Of a stretch of 64,000 nucleotides of DNA, positions 45,573-57,500 are shown in pieces. The notes under the pieces are model-generated. The model was not told the origin of the DNA. It searched no databases and saw only the letters and a list, made by a program, of their open reading frames with translations. Position numbers and translations under genes: made by a program. This DNA comes from Gordius sp. MW1 (taxonomy: Eukaryota; Nematomorpha; Gordioida; Gordea; Gordiidae), in the NCBI GenBank assembly GCA_964036665.1, contig OZ038526.1, forward strand, positions 7,502,001 to 7,566,000, given 5' to 3'. The first letter of the stretch is position 1, and the number at the start of each line of letters is the position of its first letter.

Positions 45573-48500
45573 TCATGATTTTACTGGTAGGTAGTGGAGG
45601 ATAATATCAGTTGGCCCTTTCCAATAAAAATGTTTCACTGATCTAAGATCCATGTCTGGATTGAGTACCTTACATTAAATTAAAGACATAATATTGCTAT
45701 AAAAACAAAGTTATCTCACTTGATTTTGACAAAATATCCTGACCCTGTCATCCACGTTAAATGAAAAATCGGTTTTCATGCTGGCATCACCCTACATAAG
45801 AATTAAAGTTTAGATCAGTATTAATCATGGGCGTAGTCAGCATTGAAATTAAGGAGGGGCAAATGATCATTTTTAATTTAAAAGGGGGCAGCCACCCCTT
45901 CATGCCCCCTTTGGCTATGCCCATACTTTTTGCTCATTTTATTTTTTGAGAGTTTTTAAGACCTGATCCTCTATTATTTTAAGGGAAGGGTCAAATTATT
46001 TTACATTAATTTCAAATATTTTAATTCCGATTTTATTATAGGTTAGTGGTATAAAGGTTTAATGGTTGCTGCGATAAGTTTGATTGCTAATAAAAACAAG
46101 TAAACATTAATTTATGGTAAAATTATTTTTAACGTGCAAAGTAATAAACCTTATTTACATGTTGTCATTTGACAATGAATATCATAGATTGTAGAGATAA
46201 AAATCAACATTTTCAAATTTGGGGTTAAGACTTAAAGAAAATTATATGAAAAGTTTATTTTCGTCAGACCTAGCCCCGATGCTTTTAAACTTATCATGAC
46301 CCTTAAATCTTCTTTTAGCTAACTCGACCCGTTTTTTAACCAAATTGTTTTAAAAATAACAATTTTATTAAAAATAATACAACAAAGTTTGTTCCTTTGG
46401 CTCTTATTTTTTTAACCATGGCAAGTTTTATAACCATGGTAATCATTTATTTAAGTTATGGTCATATGGGCGCAGTTGTCAGATTATAAAAGGATTTAGA
46501 GCGAAAAATATTTTAAAAACTATAATTTTAAATAAACCTACAAAAAATAGTATAGAATTACTAGCTGACCCGGCAAACGTTGTTTTGATATATACATTAT
46601 TTTAGAAAATACTATAAGTGATGTGCATGCTCATCGTTATGCCTCGATCATGTAATGAGCGATTAAAATATAATTGTTCTATGGGAAATAATTCACGAAC
46701 TTAATGTAGGAAGAATTAACACGCTTAATACAAAATATAAACACATAAAGCAAAGGGTGCCCTATCAACTCGCCGAAACTCACCAAGGGACATTTTCTGA
46801 TTAGTTGTTTAATGTCCCCCAGCTTAAAATCGTCCCCCATTCAACCAATCACAAATTTGGGGACATTTTTTAGCTTGGGGACATTAAATTCGGCGAGTTG
46901 ACGGGCCACCAAAGCAAAGTACTTAACATCAAATTTTTTATTGCTTTTCTTTACACATTTTGCCTATATAAATATAATGTCAATAAATTAATACATAAAG
47001 AATTATTTGATTTGTAAATTGCCACCGGTTTGTTTTTTATTAAAGGTGCTAAAAACTTTTTTTTGGTCCTACCGCAAAAGCACGATTCTGGTAAATGGCC
47101 GTTTTCGGACTTCAATCAAAACCCCAACCCGCCCTGAAAATCTGTTTTATTTCCAGCTTTTCACTTATTTGGGCAAACTACAATTCTGCTTACATCAGCT
47201 TAGAAAGTTTAGGTATATCATTGGCCGCCAACCTAGCTTTATTGCAATAGGGTCTCATTGTTATCATGTTTTGCTGATATATTATTGTCTAGTTTAAGCC
47301 AACAGGTACCATTATAGACGTAGCCAGACCCTCTACTCTCAATTTGCCCTCCGTTAATTTTTACTATTGCTTAAATTGCATAGCAAATGAATGCTCCCAT
47401 ACAAATTTAGAAGAGCCTAATAAGGCCACACAAAGACAGCAAGTAGACAGGGGTTTAAGGGGATGAGCCCCTTGAGTAAGATTTAGAGTAACAGCCCCAG
47501 CCGGGGTACAGGGGAAGCCCTTTGTTTGAATCTTCTTCTTAATCAGATATTTGGTCCCACGGTCGTGGGGTTTGTTTTGATAAGTTTCTTGCATCTTGAC
47601 CGGGTGAGTGCCATGTCTTGAATACTCTTTAGTGTTTAGAACTTTATCGCCTTGTTCGTTCCACGTGACACGGGGTCGTCCTCTTCCTCTCTTCTCCGGT
47701 ACCTCCATGTTTAGTACTTTTCGATTTAGGTCATTCGTGTCCCCCTTAGTATATGTTCATACCACCTTAACCGATTTTCGTTAATCATGTCCGCCATAGG
47801 TTGAATATTCATTTTTGTCATGAGAAAGTCATTCGTCATATGGTCGAGCTTAGTATACCCCCCAGCTCCACCGTATAATTCTCATCTCTGTGGCTTTCCT
47901 TCCCTGGTGTTTAATGCCGATGCTTATTAATCTATTTTTAATTCTTTAATTAATTTATTATCATAATGTCAAGTTCGACAAAAAATAAGGTTTTTTTAAA
48001 CTCACTTTGTTGTTCACATGTATTCTATCTTTATTTAATTATTTTAATAATCCACAGTCCAGGTTTAAAATGCTCCATAAAATGACCACTGTCTTACGTT
48101 AATTTGTATGAGTCCGGCCTGAGGCGAAAAGCCATTTTTATTTTTGCGCCCGAATCAAGCTTGAAGCAACATCATTAATATCGGTTATTTCCGAAACATG
48201 CGAATATCCCCTAATTTCCTAAGCAAATCCTCCTTTTTGTTTAAAATATGCCTAAATATACAGCATTAGAAACTGAGATATTATGAGGGGTCGTAAAAAA
48301 GCATTGCCCACAAACCTTACTTTGGTCAATAAACTATCAGTGTACTCCATGGGCGTAGCCAGCTTTGGACTTAGAGGGGGGCAATAATGATTTAGGGAGG
48401 GGCAAAATGAACATTTTTTGAAATTTTAGCCATAATTTTAATAAATTTAACAATTTTTTGGATTTAGAGGGGGGCAGCCGCCCCTCCCTGCCCCCCCCCC

Positions 48501-51500
48501 TTGGCTACGCCCATGGTGTATTCAGAGAATTTATAAAAACTTAAAGCACCCGGTATAAGCATGGACGTAGCCAAGCCCTCAAACATTAAGGTCCGTTAAT
48601 CTCCCCTGCTTAAATTTCACAGCAAATGAAATGTTTTTCAACGAAGTGTAGAAGAGTTTAGGTTAAAGGCTCAACAAAAAACAACACGGGGCCCGGGGGC
48701 GCAACCTAACACCAAAGAACAGAGGATAATAACCTTGTTAGGAGTTAGGGGCGGAGCCCTTCTTAGAGGTCCTAGGAACTGAGATATATCAACATTTATT
48801 GGCACTTCGTTAAAAGTATTTTCACTTTTCTCCTTATTTAACGCGCATAATATGATAAAATGAGATTTTTAATTTATGTAGCCACGCAGGAGGGGACACG
48901 ACCGTCCTATAATAATAAAATTGACGTGAAAAATAAGCAAAACAATGACTTTGATTTAATGTTTCAAATTGTAAAAAGTTTCCATTTTCCGCAGCACATG
49001 CCTACATTTATCACACTACACTACCTACACGCATGACGTTCTAGAAAATAATATATATTAAAGAACTGTATATTCAAATTTGCAAAGAACACGATAGATA
49101 CGCAGTACGTCATGAGGTTGCGTTTGATTGACATTTTATTAAACGTCAAAACGTAAAAAATAAATAACTTGACCGTCTTATAGACATTTGGAATATAGTT
49201 AAAAACCTATTCTCAGACCTACCAAATATTCGCAGAAATTTCCATCTAAATCGGTCCAGCCGTTTCGGAGGAGTTGAATACCGAACACCGTTTCACGAGA
49301 ATTTTATAAATTAAATTACCAACACCCTTTAAATTTATAGTCATGTTGCCAATGTTTTAGAATTATCCAAATCACTCTTTTGCGTCACAGTTAATATAAA
49401 AAACTTGATCCACACATAAATTAAACAGGTAATTTTATAAAAACGAATAGAGTATTGCTAAAATCAACAAATGAGAAGGTTACAAAATTATTTACTTAAA
49501 CTTTAAAAGGTCGGTATAAAAAAACTGGAGACATATTGCATATCTCAGCAACTAATTTTAACTACCCCCCCTCCCTTAAAATTCTCTCTAAACTATTAAA
49601 TTAAGTTTAACTTATAAAAAAAATTTAATAAAAAATTACGATCAATAATAATAAATCAGATGGGATCCTCAAATTGACAACATTTGGGAGGAAAAATCTT
49701 GCATTTATTTGTGAATCCAACCTCTATTTAAAGGAAATTGTTGCATTTTTACCTAAATTTCGGGTATAACTTTGTCAACTTTTTACACGAAACATTCGTA
49801 ACATTCAAGGATATAATCGTTTCACAATTGTGACTAAGGACCAATCATTACAGTCAAAATTTAGGGGTACAACCCAAACTTATCTCAAACAACACTACGT
49901 AGTAAAGGGAATTAGCATGACCTTAGGTAATAGGTGTAATCTAGATAAAATAACATAATAATTTCACCATTGGATAAATAAAAATTCGAAAAAGATTAAA
50001 AAGAGTGTTACGTCTCATTGGCTACCTTAACGCTATCGCCCAGGAGGGATGAATCTAAATTGTGGCCTCTGGATTTGCGTGTACCACCAGGGGACGAGCT
50101 ATTAGATGAGGTGGAGTAAAAACGACAAGCTGACGGCCCTGATGTACTAGGACCATTTTCTATGGTAAGCAAACGTTTATAAAAGATGTTTTAACAATAC
50201 GTTAAAAATCTAGGCATGGAGATCATGAACGTAGCCAGTGAGGGGGGGGGGAGCAGGGAGGGGCGGCTGCCCCCCTCTAAATCCAAAAATATGTATAAAA
50301 ATTATGGATAAAATTGCAAAAAAAATTCATTTTGCCCCTTCCTAAATCAATATTGCCCCCCTCTAATTCCAATGCTGGCTACGCCCATGATGGAGATGTC
50401 TACTATTTAACACAATTGGTTTAATGGACCGAATTAGGAATGCATAAAATGAAACTAGAACATCGCCTAATTTCTGCTTACGAAACAATTATATTGATAT
50501 TATAATAATACCATGCATATAAATACACTACATATCAACCGAATTTGTGGAATAAACAATTACATTGCGCCATTCGGTTTAAGAGGGAGCTAAACACAAG
50601 TTTGCAGTTACTTACCAAACTATTGGGCGTCTTCGGGCAAAAATGTATTTAGAATGTAAATAAGCGACAATCTATTTTTCTAAAATTACAATGGAATCTT
50701 CGGAGAATAACAATTGGAAAGTTACTATATTAACCCTATTTAAAGGTATATTTACCGCTAGTGTTAGGAGTGTATGTCGCGGGGAAGTCATTTTGGCCGC
50801 AGCAATAGGGTAAAATTTTTTCGTAAACGTGTTCCATCACCTTTCTTATAAGTAACATGTCGTTCGCTGATAATCTATCTCTGCACGATTGTGAAACACT
50901 TTTATTAATACCATTGTATATTAATTTTAAGTAAATTACCAACATAAATTGAATTTTAGAGGGCAAAATTGTACCTTATATAGACATGATATAATTGAAT
51001 ATTAATTTAACACACCCATATTGTACATTGAAAAATTTGGTGAGTAAATAGGAGGTACTAACTTTTTCCAAGATTTGATACTGGAATCCGGGTGGGGAAA
51101 CAGGTAAAATGCTATTTTGTTGAATTTGGGTATAGCTTTCTAAGAAAATAAGTAATAAATTGCAGCGATAAATTCGTTTTTATAATAGAGTTATAATTTT
51201 TAATTTGAAATTCCATTTATATGAAACTTTAGATGGAAAACAATAAAGATATGTGGTTCGTGAATATGAATATAAAATAAGCCAAATATTAACCCAGCTT
51301 TAGTTTATGCCAAAAAATTGAAATTTTAATACAAGGCTCGGCTCTTCACAAATTTGAAGAATTTTTATTTAAATTATTTTAAAATGGTTTATTGTATATC
51401 TTACGTATCATTTTTACCTGATATTTAATAATTAAAATAAAACCTCGATCAATGGCTCGGTCACCCAAAGGGGGAGTATATCGTTCAAATAACAACTTTC

Positions 51501-54500
51501 ATTCTCACCATCTGTATCCCTGGCCAATAGTCTGTACAACATCTTTCCCTCACCTTCACTGTTAAATTAACAAGACATTTACAACCCTATCTAAGAAACA
51601 CAAATATCTTATGTATACCTTAATTATCTTACTAAAAATTTGAACTAATATAGCTTCAACAACAACAACAATGCTTATTGTTTTGCCTAGGGGCGAAAAA
51701 ACAAATAAATTTTTTCCATTTTTAAGGAGTTGCCATATCATTTTTATTGAAACAAAGACTTGGTATTCTTATAGCCAAGTACAATTCTGAATCGTTCGCG
51801 GATTCTTAGCCACTTTTGGAATATCATCTTGATGCCTTTTTAGAATAGCTTATTTTTTTATTTAACGCGTTTCGTTTTTTATATTTTATGTTTTATTAAT
51901 GTAAAATTCCAGATTTTTAACAAATAGATCATTTAGAAAAAAAGCGGTAAGACCTGAAAGGGGAATTTAAATAACACTTTAATTTTATTTACCTCACAAT
52001 GATTGGTGTATGAGGCGGCACTTTGAAATTGAATGTTGGAAACGTGTAGTCCCCTTTACCAATAATATATTAAAAAATAATTTCGGTTAAGATAAAGTCG
52101 GTCGACAATTAATGTGGGTTTAAGCGATAAAACTCAGTAGTGATATGATAATATATATGATTAGATTATAGAAATGACTCTTCAAACCACTAAAGCTATA
52201 ATAAAGGGCCATTATCTTTTAATGAGGAGGAATGTAATTTATTCTAATGCGATTAAATATATCGTTCACAATGTAAACTATTTGAATTTGCCTCGAGGAG
52301 TTTCATATTAAATTCTAAATTCTTCGATTAGCGTCAGTGTTGTAAAAACGGCTATGTTTTGTTTTAAATAAAAAGCATGGAAGCATAGACTAGATTGACT
52401 ACTCATGCCATAAGTTCCCTATGGTAAATTGTGTGTCACATTTTCTTCCATTTTGAAGACAACAACTGGCGTATTTTAACCATGTCATTTTGGGCTGTAA
52501 CAGTCAATTTACCTTCCTCGCTAGTTTATAAATTTGAACGAACGTTAATAAATTAATATTATAGGAAATATAGATGACGCTATATTTTTGTACCAAAGAT
52601 TTTTTGGTCTGGATCTTGCAACTCCGATCAATAAATTGCGTTACATGGTACAATCCTCTCAATTTTAACAAGAAGTATAAAAAGTTAAAATTTTATAATA
52701 ACATGTTATTTAAATAGATATTCAGGTGTCATCAATTTTGAGATAAACATTAAAATGAGCAATATATACAACAATAAATGTACCCTCTTTGGGGAAATAG
52801 CCTGAAGTATCGGTCTCGTTCGCCATTTTCAGCCAGCGTTCGAAAAGGCACTGGAGTATGAGGTATCCCATATTAACTAATCAAATACACAAAAGTATGA
52901 GCGTCAAGCGTTCCTTTCAGGGAAGGGGAACCTAATTCCCTGTTTACAAAAAGGCTTTAACATACAGACAAGTCAAGATTAAAGAAAATTAACAATTTTT
53001 TTATCAAAAAATAACTTTGATCCAATATAATATAATAATTTTTTTTATTTTACAAGATTTAAGCATTCAAAGTCTAAACATACTTAATCATTTGGAAATA
53101 AATTTCTTTTCTATTTAACCAAAAATTAGATCACAAATAACACTGGTCAACAAATAATGGACTTGTGAAATCAACCGGCAAACTGTTTGCAGATTCTGGT
53201 AGAGTTTTTCACCGTGAACACAAATATGTCTTTAATTTTTTCCCTATACGTCAAGTTTTTTAGATATTCGCTGTCAAAGTTGCCAAAAACGCGATTTTAG
53301 CGTTTTTCAAACGTCAATAACTTGCAAATTAGTCGGTAAAAATTTTATTTAATAGATTAAATACGTAGATATAAAGAGATGAATGTATTTACAATTTTTT
53401 TTTATCCTAGCACTTTTACTTTTTAAATTATATACAAAATTAACTATCCCTATCTTTTACATTAACAAATTACACCAGACTTGAGGGCGCCCTCCCTTCT
53501 CTTCAACACTAGGAATTAAGTGCGTGTTGTTGTTTGTGTTGTTGTTTATCTACTCTACTACTACTATTACCAAAACAACACCACGCACTTAATTCCTAGT
53601 GTTAAAGAGAAGGGAGGGCGCCCTCAAGTCTGGTGTAATTTATCAATGTAAAAGATAGGGATAATTAATTTTGTATATAATTTAAAAAGTAGAAGTGCTA
53701 GGATAAAAAAAAATTGTAAATACATTCCTCTCCTTTATATCTAGGTATTAAATCTATTAAATAAAATTTTTACAGACTAATTTGCAAGTTATTGACGTTT
53801 GAAAAACGCTAAAATCGCGTTTTTGGCAACTTTGACAGCAATATTTAAAAAACTTGACGTATAGGGAAAAAACTAAAAACATATTTGTGTTCACCGTGAA
53901 AAACTCTACCAGAATCTGCAAACAGTTTGCCGGTTGATTTTTCTTGTTGAACCGTGTAAATTTAATTAGCTTGTATATAGCTATTTACTAAATAAGACAT
54001 TAATGTTTTTTAACACGTTTAATAAAACTCAAAGTTCACATTTAGCGCTTAGATATAAAATTGATGTTATCCCAACGCTAACTAAATGCTACTATTGTTA
54101 CTTGCTACCCTAGCAAAATTATCCCTTCCTACTTCAGTTTTTTTTAAACTTTTAATTAAAACACTCTCAAGTGCTTCAACTATTTTGATCTAAAATAAAA
54201 TACTAACATGGATAACTATTTAATAATTTAAAGATCATTTAACCATTTAATATCATGGTAAAACCCCAAAAGGACTCTTATTAAGACATCATTCATTAGT
54301 AAGGCAGATCCAGTTTCGGGCATTTAAATATTTGGCATAAGTAATGCCTTCAATTTGATCCAGAAATAACCTTTAGTGTCAATGACAGTGGTGGAAAGGG
54401 AATTTTCCTTCTCTGTAATACCGATGTGCTGTGCCGACACCCAGGCCGAATAACAATCCGATTCATCGAGGTGGATGGTAAGGAGCTAGGCAAACATCAT

Positions 54501-57500
54501 TTTTTGAAGGATTGTAAACAAAACATTGCCCTAGTTTACTAAAAAATTCTCAACAAAAATTCATTTAAAACCAAACATCTTGAAAAAAGTTAAAATTTAA
54601 TGTCGTAATTATGCTTTAAATAACGAGCATGGAAGCATAGACTAAATAGACTGCTCATGCCATATGTTCCCTATGGTAAATTGTGTGTCACATTTTCCTC
54701 CATTTTGAAGACAACAACTGATGTATTTTAACCATGTCATTTTGGGCTATACCAGTCAATTTATTACCCTCCCCACTAGTTTATAAATTTAAATGAACGT
54801 CAATAAATTAATATTACACAAAATATAGATCACGCTATCATTATGTATTCACCCTTTTAAGATTATTTAATTTACAAAAATTACTAATAGCTCACTAGTT
54901 TACCATGTTATCATTAATATGGTTGAAAAAAGGGTACACATTTTGTGCGTTGATGAGCAGTCTATCTAGTCTATGCATGGAGTTAGCACATTTTAATTAC
55001 ATCAGTTCGAACAATTCTTGAGTGTTAGATAAAATGAATTACAGATAAAAGATAATTTTGCAGATTATGTCTTGTAATTTATGTTACAAATGAATGATTG
55101 TATAATTAATCTAGGGCAAAAGATAAGCGAACCCCCGTTTTTAAATCGACAATGAACCAGGTAGGTATGTATATTTTTTGCCGGCGTTTTTCGATTTCTT
55201 CTGCGAAGTTGACGCCCTTGCCCATATCTTCCAACTTCCTCGCCTTTTTAAATAACGAAATTCGTACACAAAGTTTTTGTTGTTAGAACTTATCTACTAC
55301 ACATTCATAACATTAAAAATTCTAAGCCCGACCTCACCTCGCTCGAATTTTCTAATTTCAATATTATTAACACCTATTGACAATACCACTTTTTACCCAA
55401 GTCTTAGGCTAGACCTAATTAGGTAAAGCATCTAAATTTAAAATTCACAGTAAGCGAGTTTATAATACCATGATAGTCCCACTTTTTAAGCTCTTACTTT
55501 AGGTCGTTATGGCAATAAGATAGTCCCAAATTTTAAGCCCATACTTTAAGTCGGTAGGCCGGGCCTGGTCTTCTCAAAAAAAAGCTCAACTATATTAGAA
55601 AACAAAAAAAAACAAGAAAAAATATGACTATAAACTAATAGGACCCTTACAACGAATAAACTTTAACTAAATAGCCTACACACCATTTGCCCCACAAAAA
55701 TGGGGGTTATAAGTGTGATTATCCTAATAACAATACAACTCCCAAGAATTGTTGACACACTATATTGGGACATAAAATTACAAAAAAGTGAGTTATTTAC
55801 CGTTAACACGTCCCATAGGCAAACGTTTTCTTCGGAGTCCTTAGTCAAGATGTGCCGCTTGTTATCCAAAACGTGGAAATGTTTAAGCGACGTAGTTCCT
55901 GAGTATATAAAACATAAGTGTATGAGGAAAGAAAAGATTCAAATTCATAAAAATTTTTAATACAATTTATGTTTAGGTGTCTTGTTTATATAGCAAACAT
56001 TATGATCAATTAACATAAACATTAGTTTGAATTTTAAGTGAGGAGAATGGTATAAAATCCTTAAATCGCTATTCAATAATAAAATTTTACTTATACGTAA
56101 AATGCCATTGAATCAATGAAACTCATCTTTCCTTTAGTACAAACCTTGGATAGTGTAATTGGCTCGAGCAACCACGGGGTTGTTTTGCGTATCTGAAACG
56201 GTGGACGTTTGTGTATATTGCGGCATCTTGATACAATCTCTAATTTCAGCATGTTCCAAGGACTAAATAGATATATACATAAACATAAATTCTGACATAA
56301 CATAGCCAAATTAAAAAAAAACAATTAACAATACAAAAGTAGTATTAACCTTTAAAACAAAAATGAAATATGGAGGACTACTAGGATAAACATGCTAAGA
56401 TAGTTATCTAAAATCGTTTATTTTACTAAAACAAATTCTTAGAAAATAATACAGCAAGATCCAATGATATATGACTTAAGAATAAAAAATTAATATTTAT
56501 TTCTAACAGAACGCGTATAAAAAAACTAAACTAAAATCGTGGCTAAGATATAATAATATAGTTGATGCCCATAATATAAAACGCAAATATTCCCCGTAAC
56601 TGACCCATTTGTTGATGTGAGAGGCCGTGGTGCCGACCCATATATTTTTTTCGTCCGGATCCAGGCAAAGCTGAACACAATAGTAATTCATAGATGAGTA
56701 CGTTAGGAAGGCGATAAAAAGGATTCGATAGCCAATCAATCAATACCAATCAATTAATAAAACTAAAAAGCTATTACCCTGAGTACCGGGGCATCTTCTC
56801 GACAAATTAAAAGAGGTTCCTTCGAGGCGTTTTGCAAAGAGGATAAATAAATGTTTCGGTCTCGCCCGGCCGAATAAACGTGAGTAAAACCGGGGTCAGC
56901 CTAAGCCAACATCCATAAAAATATCATAAATAACACTATATAAGTGGGACTAAAAAATTATGTTTTGCCCCCCCCCCCCTAATTGAACTTTTAAACGTTT
57001 CGCCCTCCCCCATAATCCAAAACCTGGCTACGCCCATGTTACTATTGAATGCCTACAAATAAATAAACAAGTCGATACGAAAAAGTTAGTGGCATTAAGA
57101 CATTTCTGATGTGGGCAACAAGTAAGCAAAATATTTTTATACTAGCAAAACATCTTTGGTTAAGATTTCTGAAAGTTACATCAAACCTTTCATCGACGAA
57201 AAGTATTCATAAAAGCATTAATCAAATGATATTGCATTTTAATCTCCTCTCTCATTATATGATTATGAGGAGCTAAACAAGTGTTATTTTTTTACAACTT
57301 GAGTTTAGCCGTTTTTACAACCACATTAAAGCGCACAAAGATATTTACACCTTGTTTTAGTCCAATCGTCCGTTGTTATTATATATAATCATAAAAAATA
57401 AACACCTCAGTCATAAAAACCACTATTAGAGAATTCTAATTTTGACTAATAGGGGGGGGGGGGGGGGAGTTACCTGTAACGTCCATACGCCTTCGGTGTG

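Larger units (their letters stand above)
46559..49308 (+). mobile_element. RTE-like repeat remains with later insertions
   Basis: The left boundary 'ctagctgacccggcaaacgt' and right boundary 'tcggtccagccgtttcggag' plus 'gtttcacgagaattttat' are sequences I associate with the two ends of RTE-type non-LTR elements and their short derivatives in invertebrates. Between them the interior is decayed and holds a MITE (46756-46910), a LINE C-terminal fragment (47364-47797) and another MITE (48348-48515). I cannot show that both boundaries belong to one insertion. It fills much of the 4.2-kb WDR48 intron 19. Confidence 0.5.
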
